This document shows, one piece after another, positions 34,593 to 42,943 of a DNA stretch of 64,000 nt. Within the stretch, counting starts at the first letter, position 1, and each line of letters starts with the position of its first letter. The DNA lies in contig JACGCK010000170.1 of NCBI GenBank assembly GCA_014925825.1, positions 32,350 to 96,349 of the forward strand. The letters are read 5' to 3'. The translations under genes and the position numbers were made by a program. The stretch comes from Pholiota molesta (taxonomy: Eukaryota > Basidiomycota > Agaricomycetes > Agaricales > Strophariaceae). A model generated the notes under the pieces. It was not told the origin of the DNA and made no database searches. It worked only from the letters and a program-made list of their open reading frames with translations.

Positions 34593-34940
34593 AGGAAGTT
34601 ATTTCGGATCGTCCTCGATATTTTGGACAAATGACCAAGTTGAAAAAGATCGAGCGTACGGAAAAGGGTCAGAAATGTCGGAAGCTACGATCCAGATGTC
34701 AACGTCCGAGTTAGAGTTCACTTGACATCTTCTGCATCTTCCAGCCATTTCATGTTATCTTCCGAGTTCAACTTCGGGAATCGAGTGTGGGTTTGATAGA
34801 AAGTGGGATAAGGGGGGTAAAGTCACAATGATCAGCGTTAAAATGATACACTCATCAAGCCAAATCTCCTCGGCATGTCATAATGAGTAGGATCGTGCAA
34901 ACAAGGTCATCAATAGACTGGTGGATAACAATAGGCAGAC

Positions 34941-35052
34941 ACAATCTAGACTTGAAGAGCAGCAGCAAGTATGTTCCGGGTCAAAGATGCGTTCACACAC
35001 GCTTCCATTTGCGGGATATCATCATGTCGGAATGAACAATCGCATTATGGAC
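34941..35052 (-). repeat. Conserved upstream block of SSP4
   Basis: Copy of the array upstream block, with AATCTAGAC, AAGTATGTTCCGGGTCAAAG, GCGTTCACACACG, GCGGGATATCATCATGTCGG and CGCATTATGGAC. It lies about 415 bp upstream of the ATG; its distal part (GACGCCA) is lost. Confidence 0.6.
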
Positions 35053-35536
35053 AAGTAATGGAAGGGCGTGAAAGCTCTCGCAAGGTACAATGTGACCAAG
35101 TCTTTTCGCCATTGCATTGATGACGTCGCGACGGTTGTTGACAGTCGGGATCTTACGAGTCCGAGACGCGGTGTGCTTGCAAAGGGGTCGAGAATTCGAA
35201 AACAGAATGTTCAAGATAACGCACACCTTGTGAAGTCTCAGTTATCAGAGAACGAGGGTCATGATGCACAGATGATGGCAAGAAGCAAGCAAGAATCAAG
35301 CCGTTTGCGCAAACTCCCAGCTTATATAATCCAAAATTGGAGGCGTTTCTCTTCCGTTTCTTGTTAGTTTCTAGACAACTGAGTGCAATATATCTAGGAC
35401 CAATTTTTCTCAACAATTGGCCAAAGGCTGAGATTATTTTATAATAAAAAATTTCTAATCACGATGATCATCGGAACCCTACAAATTCAGTCTAATTGCG
35501 TGGTGATGAATTCGCGGACGGTCATTGGACGGTCAA
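35053..35536. other. Intergenic spacer SSP4-SSP5
   Basis: No gene supported. Open frames on both strands at 35068-35416 overlap each other and have no motif. Confidence 0.45.
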
Positions 35537-36398
35537 TCAAGAGGGTACGCACGATGCGAGGGCATAGCTGGTATTTTGCGTCAGACGCCGATCCGAAAGC
35601 TTGAACTATAGCAAGACAACTCACCTATTGGGGACATTCGTTTGCGTAAGGCCTTCAAGAGGGACAGAAAGACCACCCGATCCAGCACTGGTAATTGCCC
35701 TATATAGCCCGACACAAAATCGCATCAGCTACCATCCTCCTCATTGGCCCGGACAATGGGAATTGAGCGTGCTAACCGAAGGCTTGAACTGAGATTAGTG
35801 AGATCCAGAATTCCGAATGGGACTTTCGAAAGCAGGCCCACCGCGCCCTGGGGGAGCGCGACGCTGTCGATGGTGCCCGAGTTCGCGCTGCTGAGCGCGG
35901 GCACAACGAAGCCCGGGGAGGGGAACGAGTGCGTGAAGGTAGCGACAACGGTGCCATTGAGCCCTGCGCTGGCCGCTAAGCTATCGAGCGTGAGTTCTAC
36001 TGGGAGGGGATTTATGACTATGTGAAGCATGTGAGTGAGTGGGTCGGAAGGTACACGGGAGTAGCTCTAACTATTGATTTCGATGCTTTGAGAATATTAG
36101 CGTTTAGAGTCAGCGAAAGCGAGCAAGTTTGATAATCGTATGACTGACTCGAGAGTATTCGTCACAAGTGTTTCGACCTGCAGATGCTATGAGCTGAGGT
36201 TGTGATGATTGATGTCAGTGCGATACTAACCGTGATAAAGGCGGTGATATTTTCGATAAAACCAATAGATTCAAGAGCATTGATAATACCGGCGGGTGTC
36301 AGTGGCGGCAAAGTATCACGGGCTTCGAACACTGCACTGCCAGAGGAGGTGGCAATAAATGCAGTGGCGACGGCAAGAAGAGTATGGAAGCGGGCCAT
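35537..36398 (-). CDS. Small secreted protein SSP5 (array member)
   Basis: A 185-residue predicted secreted protein. Exons are 36398-36231, 36177-36149 (29 nt), 36085-36072 (14 nt), 36017-35777, 35699-35625 and 35567-35537. The signal peptide MARFHTLLAVATAFIATSSG precedes FEARDTLPPLTPAGIINAL, NITAFIT, VETLVTNTL and DIEIN. The core is IINPLPVELTLDSLAASAG with GTVVATFTHSFPSPGFVVPA and NSGTIDSVALPQGAVGLL. The tail is GGLSVPLEGLTQTNVPNS, then YALASCVPS. All five introns sit at the same positions and phases as in SSP1-4. It is the member furthest from the glycosyltransferases and the likely distal end of the array, as no sixth signal-peptide exon is found beyond it. Confidence 0.85.
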
Positions 36399-36805
36399 TG
36401 TATTTCTGTTCGTTTCGAGAGAATCCGAGGGTGGTAGCAAGAAAAAGAAGGAGGCAAGGCAATTTATGTTATTTTCGATCTTCCTTGATTTCTGAAATCA
36501 AGTGCCTTGAGAAAGAGTGACGGTACATATGGGAAATGGATTAGATATGGCGGGAGTTCGCAACCGCGTGTGGGTCGATCTTCCGATTCGCGTGACGTCG
36601 TCTATGTTCCTGCAGGTTCTCCGGATCACTTCGCGTTATGTTCCGGGTACAAGTTCAAGAGTAAAGCAACGGGAAAGTCGTAATGAAGAGGGTGAACATG
36701 ATAAAGTTATCAATGGAAATGCGGACACCATTTCTCGGCATGTCATAATTCAGGCGGATCGTCCGACCCAGAACATCGCGAGTTCAACGAAATAGAATAA
36801 TCAGA

Positions 36806-36938
36806 CACGGTCCAGGCGCTGAGAGTAGCATCGAGCATGTTCCAAGTCAAAGGTGCGTTCACACACGCAGTTTTGTTCCGGGATTCCAGCAAGTCGAGTC
36901 TCGACGTGGACAGCCCTATTATGATCGCGATGACGCCA
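36806..36938 (-). repeat. Conserved upstream block of SSP5
   Basis: Copy of the array upstream block, with CGGTCCAGGC, GAGCATGTTCCAAGTCAAAG, GCGTTCACACACG, CCGGGATTCCAGCAAGTCG and CTATTATGATCGCGATGACG. It lies about 410 bp upstream of the SSP5 ATG. A further shared word, TTCGCAACCGCGTGTGGGTC near 36555, has a near-identical partner at about 31292 upstream of SSP2. Confidence 0.6.
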
Positions 36939-37124
36939 CGGTCAAACCAAAGAAGAGAGTTGCGATATGAAAGAATTAACTAGAGCAAAAATAGCACGAC
37001 ATCATGCGGGAATTGGACGACATTTGAGGGTTTTCACATCGCACTCGTTGTCGCAGACATCCAAAGAGAAGCGAGGCACAGGCCCGAGTCACGGTATAGA
37101 GCAAAGTACTTGGCAAGTACAGAG

Positions 37125-37424
37125 CTATAATAACATGATGCGCTGGCAGAGGTATTTTGGGAGCTTCGTCTTGACGAAGACACAAACAGGACATTCGAAG
37201 CAAGCAAGGCAAAATCCAAGGATAAGGAACGTTGAAGCTTTCATCGGATGATGGAGGACGAGTTCAAAAGACGAGACTGCGGCGGTGGCCATTGCTGCCG
37301 AGAGCGGATCAGAAGGGATCAGACCAGCCTCGGCTAACTCCCGCAGTACTGAGTTAATGGAGACAGTATCTCCACCGCCTCCACCCTTCCCACCACCATC
37401 TCTTTCTTTTCTTTTCTCTCTCAT
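37125..37424 (-). CDS. Possible small membrane protein, 99 residues
   Basis: Single-exon open frame beginning MREKRKERDGGGKGGGGG, with a helix-like VLRELAEAGLIPSDPLSAAM segment and a hydrophobic stretch STFLILGFCLACFECPVCVF that could span a membrane. A basic tail follows. Its ATG is 83 bp from the ATG of the LysM gene on the other strand, which would make a very tight divergent pair. No family is recognised and the Gly run lies over a purine-rich promoter-like tract. The call is tentative; it may be a chance frame. Confidence 0.25.
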   Translation of the reverse strand: MREKRKERDGGGKGGGGGDTVSINSVLRELAEAGLIPSDPLSAAMATAAVSSFELVLHHPMKASTFLILGFCLACFECPVCVFVKTKLPKYLCQRIMLL

Positions 37425-37506
37425 CTTTCGGTATCGCAGTTCTCTGAGAAGAGAACTTTTGGCTTAAAACCTCCCGCAAATCGTTATAAATTAGAGGCAA
37501 AGTTCA

Positions 37507-38512
37507 ATGGGTCGCTGGACGCAGTATGACGAGGTTCGTGCTACCACTTGCGCATTTCTCCTGTTTGCTGTCGCTTTGGAGCATTCTGCACGCTGTATCC
37601 TTAACTTTTTTTGTTGCATACATTATTGAACGTTGAACCTTCATCCTTTCTTTCTCAACAGGATGACTACCGTTTGCCAGAAGGCATGAAACGCATAGGC
37701 TACGACTCCGAGTCCGGCAGGTACTATTTCCGCGACACTGATGGTTCTGTGTGGGTGGGTCCTCAAGGCGCAGAGTTCGGCCAAATGACGAGAGGTAAGT
37801 CAATTCCTACAGCACTCGCCTCATGGACGATGAAGCAGAGCTTTATTATCTTATCATTCTCGATGCTAACCTCTTTCATTTCCTCCTATAGTAAATGCCT
37901 TGCCACCAGCAATAGAGGCAGAAGCTGAACGTTCCGAACGTCGTGGTAGTCGTAATGACGACTTGGAAGCCTCGCCTCGTGCGTCCAGAAATGGAGGATA
38001 CCAGGTGTTATCGGAAAGCGACACAGACGAAGATGTAAGCGTTCTCGCTTTCCATTTTCGCTTACTCCCCAACCCTGCACCTATTGTGTCTCTCATTAAC
38101 TTATCTTCGTCATTGAGCTACGAGCTAATCAACCACCTCGCAGACACGACCTATGGCTCATCAAGCACCAAACGCCCCCTCTCCGTACCGCTCGCTCTTC
38201 CCATTCTTCCTAATAATCGCCGTTCTTCTGCTCCTGGTCTGGCGCCTCCTCATTCAGCCGTCCCTCTCCTCCCCAGCGATAACCCCCAAGCGCTGCCCGG
38301 AAGGCACCGCCTCCCACTGGATCCAGCCAGGCCAGAGCTGCTGGGAACTCTCTCGTGAGCGCGGCTGGTCGTTAGCCGACTTCCGCGAGGCGAACCCGAA
38401 GGTGAACTGCGAGCCACTGCTCCCTGGGACGTCAGTGTGCCTTCCGCCGCCTGCGGGTGTGGGTGCGGGCGCGCTGAAGAACCGGAAACGGACTGGGAAG
38501 CGCCGGCTGTGA
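37507..38512 (+). CDS. Single-pass membrane protein with C-terminal LysM domain
   Basis: A 223-residue protein from exons 37507-37533, 37662-37794, 37892-38034 and 38144-38512. There is no signal peptide. Residues 1-54 hold a short aromatic module (RLPEGMKRIGYDSESGRYYF..DGSVWVGPQGAEFGQM). An acidic, Ser/Arg-rich linker follows, then one strongly hydrophobic helix at about 118-137 (FPFFLIIAVLLLLVWRLLI). After it comes a LysM-like domain at about 155-203 (HWIQPGQSCWELSRERGWSL, then EANPKVNCEPLLPGTSVCLP) and a basic tail. LysM domains bind chitin or peptidoglycan-type N-acetylglucosamine polymers. As a type II protein the domain would face the lumen or outside; this topology is inferred. A TATAAAT word lies only about 20 bp upstream of the ATG, so the leader must be short or start elsewhere. 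Confidence 0.85.
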
Positions 38513-39381
38513 TGCGCCGATACGCGACGCAGCGCTGAGAGGGGTTTGCAGGCGCTCGCTGCTTGCTGATCTCCTGCGTTTTGATTTCTCTGCTTGGACA
38601 GCCACTGCCCCTCTCCATCTCCGTGCTACCCACTCAACCCCAACTACTGCCATCATAACGCTGACGACTGTGCCACGTATCCCTGTGCCACGTATCCTCC
38701 AAAATTAACGGGGCTTCTCCCGAGCCATTCCTTTCCCAATGATTTTGAGACCGACATTCTCAGAGAGACACCAAGTCTTTTTTTCTTCTTCCACTTCCAC
38801 CATCAAACCCGGATTGGACGTACTTGTGACGCGCCGCCAAAATCTCGGCTGCTCTCAGATATTGATGCGTAGTTCCAGGCTCTTTGTTTCTCTTCTTTCT
38901 CAGTATTTTCGGAACCAGTCGTTACATCTGACCTTGCTCTCTTCCTTCCATCTATCCTTGCTTTGGCTGTTTATTGGCTACAAGTTTTCTCCGGATCTTT
39001 CCTCCACTTTCTGTTCTGTTTACAGTTTTTCATTTGATTCCCCTCGGTACTATACCATCCCACATTACTATTAAAACGGATCTCTATCTCCCTCATCACT
39101 CTCGTCACGCCATCCATTTTGTACTATAGCCACGATTAATGACTTCACGAACAATCTATCTTTTCTCTCTCACTTTCCGCTGCCATCTTTGTGAGATCTC
39201 CAAGCTTGACCTCAGTCCATGCGATCCTCGATATCGACATCAAAATACTTACGCAGGTGCGTGTATCCCTCCATCAAAGTCTAGTTAACATTTCCTTGTT
39301 CCTAGGATATCGGGCATCATTAGGTATATCATAAATAACAGAATCTGCTTCGTTCTTATTCCTAAACCCTCCGCCTAGGTC
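38513..39381. other. Intergenic region between convergent genes
   Basis: 3' flanks of the LysM gene (plus) and the ankyrin gene (minus). It is pyrimidine-rich (many CTTTCT/TCCTCC tracts) with no gene supported. Confidence 0.55.
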
Positions 39382-40466
39382 CTAATGCTTCCCTTCCTCT
39401 TCCTCCTCGCTGCCTGAAAAGTCATCGTCTTCCCCGCCTTCTTCATCTGGGCAAATGTGGTATGAGAAAGAGAGATACGGCATGAAAAATCGACCAGAAA
39501 AACGCACCGCTGGCGATATCGTCTCTTGAGACGCTCGCCTGGGCTTGATATTTGCGTAGGATGGGCTGTAGGATGCCATCGTCCGGGAGAAGATCAATCG
39601 CCGTATTCCCATTCTTGTTGCGTATCCTATATGAAAAATCCGAAAATCAAATCAGAATCAGTCACAGAGCTCAGCGGTTGTTGAAGGACAAGAAGAAAAG
39701 GGAAAGGGAAAAAAGCGGAGGGTGCACTCACGTATAATCCGCGCCGGCGTCTAGCAGGCTCTCGAAGATGTGCGCGCGGAGATCGGCGTCCTCGATCTGG
39801 TTGACGTAGTGCAGCGGCGTCGCTTTTTCCATGCGGTTAATGGGATCGACGTCGCATTCCTCGTGTGCGAGGATGTGCTCGATGGAGTCGAAGGCGGCGT
39901 AGATCACGCTGGCATCCGCGAACGCAGGGTGTTCAGATAGGCAGGTAGGCAGAAAATCAACGGCGTTCCATCAAAGCAACAGGGGTGGATATGAGTAGAT
40001 GTAGATGGGGTGTGAGCGCCAGAACCATGTGCGGAGAGATTCAGAGAGCAGGGACGTACGCGATGTGCAGGGCTAGTCCACGGGGGAGAGAGCGGGGCTG
40101 GGTTAGTTAGGATAGACACGGGCACACATCCATGTTGCAAAATAAACACACGCGTATTCCCCACTCTGCGGAGACGCAACGGAATAAAAACTCAGTCTCC
40201 GAGCCCCTGGCAGCAGACGACCGCGAGACTCACCCGTCTGTGCAGTTGATGTCCAGGGTCTTGTCTTCCACTAGTTCACGGACCTGGTTTTCGTTGTCGG
40301 CGCGTACGGCAGCAAGGAAGCGCTCGTCTGTACAGCAAAAGTCGGAGTGAAGGGTCGGGTGGCACGGATTAGACGAAGGTCGTTTATCAGTAGATGATCC
40401 ATCTCAATCTGCGGGGTGGAACGTACTGATCGGAGCACCGCTAGATTCTTCTTCTACGACGGCCAT
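39382..40466 (-). CDS. Ankyrin-repeat protein with acidic C-terminus
   Basis: A 173-residue protein from seven exons: 40466-40427, 40327-40234, 40165-40152 (14 nt), 40072-40060 (13 nt), 39908-39732, 39626-39508 and 39446-39382. The two micro-exons encode the ankyrin consensus GNTPLHIA, which cannot be read without them. Ankyrin repeats follow in order: NERFLAAVRADNENQVRELV; DGVGNTPLHIAVIYAAFDSI; MEKATPLHYVNQIED; NKNGNTAIDLLPDD. The C-terminus is strongly acidic (DEEGGEDDDFSGSEEEEE). Size, repeat number and acidic tail resemble yeast Yar1, a small ankyrin chaperone of ribosomal protein Rps3. That equivalence is a suggestion, not established here. A TATATAAG word at 40506-40513 (minus) is the probable core promoter. 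Confidence 0.85.
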
Positions 40467-40505
40467 GGTAGTGTAGGTGAGAGATGAAAAAGAGCAGACA
40501 AGTAG

Positions 40506-40513
40506 CTTATATA
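40506..40513 (-). promoter_or_regulatory. TATA box of the ankyrin gene
   Basis: TATATAAG on the minus strand, 40 bp upstream of the ATG at 40466. Confidence 0.4.
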
Positions 40514-40779
40514 GGGAGGGGTATAGGTATATGATAATGGCGAATAAAGGAGGCGGTGCATTGTTCACCGTTGCTACTCCGAACGCTGTTTGTTATCTAA
40601 TCTAATCTATAGAAGCAAGCTGCAAGAAATCCAAGTCAACGATCCAACTTTAATTGCCTTTTTTGAACTGCAAAATTAAAAATGACATCGAGGTACCATA
40701 AGTCTAACACCAGAATCCATCTAGAGCCTTAACTAATGCAGCAAGAAGAATCCAACTCAAAGCGCAAAAGTCGACTTAT

Positions 40780-42644
40780 TTAAGGCTTCTCTTCTCGTTG
40801 ATCTCCAACCACATCCTCCAACAGGTCCGCAAGCGTCCACCCACACCACACATGCGACGAGATTTCCTTCAGATCAGGCCTGCCTCTCTGCAGCGCATAG
40901 CCCGGCGGAAGGAGGAGAAGCGGCGCCGCTGGATCCTCTTCCTTTTGCTCAGCTTTTGATAAGAAATCCTTGCCGTCCAGGCGCTCGACAAACCAGGGAT
41001 GCCGCAGCGCATCCTCTGCCCACAGCCGCGACCCGGGAGGATACACGAGAAAGCGGCGGATGAGGTCGAGCACAGACGGGATCTCCTTCCCGCCTTCACT
41101 TTCCGCGATGCTGCTTGAGCTCAATGTGACTTCATTCGGAGTTTGTGATGTCTTTACAGGGAAGTGCGTTAGATCTAACATGGAGGGCTCGACGGTTGCG
41201 GATGGTGGGAGGTTGGCGAGGAGCGGACGGAGAGGGACGCCTTCGACGACCTTAAACGCGACGGAAGAGGCACCTGGAAGGGATTTGAATTCCTACAGCA
41301 ATTGGGAGTTTTCGATGAATGGAGATCGATAGGTATAGTTGGATACAGAAACTACTCACTGGCCAATTCCGTTCAGTCGGTGTTCCTAATATCTTGAAAA
41401 TACTCCATGCGAGGCCAATTTCTCCGCGATCTCCGTTGAAAAGTGTATCACGTTTCCACTGGGCACCAGGATACCCTATTCTCAAATAACTACAGGACGC
41501 ATAAAGCCGTCAGTTAACATCGTTGATAATTGTTGATGAAATTGAGAGACATACCGAGGGATTATGAAAGGAAGTACCGGGGTCTCCTCCTCCTCTGGAA
41601 CAGTGTCATCATCATCGTCCCCATCGTCCCCTTCACTGCTCTCAAGCCGCAGAGGCGTGAAAAATTCGGTGAATGTGACACCTATTGACCAGAGGTCTAG
41701 TGCTATATGTTCATAATTCCGCGTCCCAAAAAGAAGTTCCGGGGCACGATATGCGCTATAATTCCAAAACAAATCCGATTAGAACAGAAATGCAGTTGAG
41801 GCGTGACGTGTTGTAATTTACCGCGTCGACACCTCGAAATATAAATTTCCTTTGTGTTCTGGCCATATATCTTGGCTTTTTTCAACGTCCTTCTCGTTTT
41901 CCTTCCACGCTATACCAAAGTCGATGAGCTTCACGCAGCCGTCTTTGGTTAGCATGATGTTCTCCGGTTTTATGTCGCGGTGCGCGATACTGCGCAGGGG
42001 GTCGTGCAGATACGCCAGCGCTTCGAGCGTCTGAGCGAGAATGCTGCGTGCAAGCAATACGAACTTCACCGTTTGCAGCTCTGGGTATATTTTCCTAGAC
42101 CTCGAATTTTCTGGGGACGGATGGTGTCGAGATATAGGTGATGATGCAGGATGCACAGGAGGAAAGGGATGCGGAGAGAAATACGGCGAGGCGAGGAGGG
42201 ACGCCAGGGACATGGGGAGGTACGGCATGTATAAGGAGAGCACCGACTCGTCGTCGTCGCGGAACGACCCAAGCAGATACACAATCTGCGTAATGTCTAT
42301 CAGTTAAACGTCAGAAAAAGCGAGTGCAGACTCACATTCGGATGGATCATGCTCGACAGCAGCCTGCATTCTTTCACGATATCGTGCGGCTCGCGCGAGA
42401 ACTTGCGCGATGTCGAAGAGGATTTGACGACGATCCATTCAGGGACGCCATCCTCGATGGTCGTCCACGTCCGCCCGACTGTCGCGAATGGGCCCTCTCG
42501 GATAATGTCATAGTGCGATATAGGCTAGAGATTCGAAGCGGTTTGCGTTAGGCATAAGAGCGTCGTATGACGCTGATGAACTGGGCTCACAGTTCCTAGA
42601 ATGCGTTTCACGTCCATCTTAGCTTGGGTGCTTGGGCGAACCAT
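40780..42644 (-). CDS. CMGC/CDK-like Ser/Thr protein kinase
   Basis: A 516-residue kinase from six exons: 42644-42591, 42524-42336, 42285-41822, 41755-41555, 41489-41360 and 41292-40780. The glycine-loop region is degenerate (REGPFATVGRTW). VVK gives the probable ATP-site lysine, followed by ECRLLSSMIHPNI. The catalytic loop IAHRDIKPENIML and the DFG-containing LIDFGIAW are intact. RAPELLFGTRNY is the CMGC-type P+1 region and LDLWSIGVTFTEFF the helix F region. FKILGTPTERNWP is a classic CDK word, and LRHPWF closes the domain. A long acidic insert (GDDGDDDDDTVPEEEE) follows the APE segment. This suggests a divergent CDK, perhaps of the CAK/CDK7 or CDK20 type; the partner cyclin is unknown. The first in-frame ATG was used as start; an extra upstream exon is possible. 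Confidence 0.85.
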
Positions 42645-42943
42645 GGCGATGGAAGATGGCAGTGGTAGTGGTAGGCCGATAAAGGGATAGCATGTTAGTT
42701 GATCGAGCACTAGTTCAAGGAAGCTTTGATCGACGCCTGCAGGGACTGCCACTATGTCATACCCCACGGCATCACGGGACACTAAAAACAAGCATTCAGG
42801 CAAGTCAATTTGGGTATTCCATTGCCTGGGGTATCAGAAAGATAGGTAAAAATGTCTGCTACATGTGCATAACTGTCGTAGTAAATATAATATATATCAT
42901 ATAAAAAATAGTGAAGGTCAAAAGAACATCATGCATCGTCCTG

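Noticed and set aside
42645..42803. N-terminal extension of the CDK-like kinase
   Set aside because: In frame but without any ATG and crossing an acceptor-like TTTTTAG; the first in-frame ATG at 42644 was used instead.
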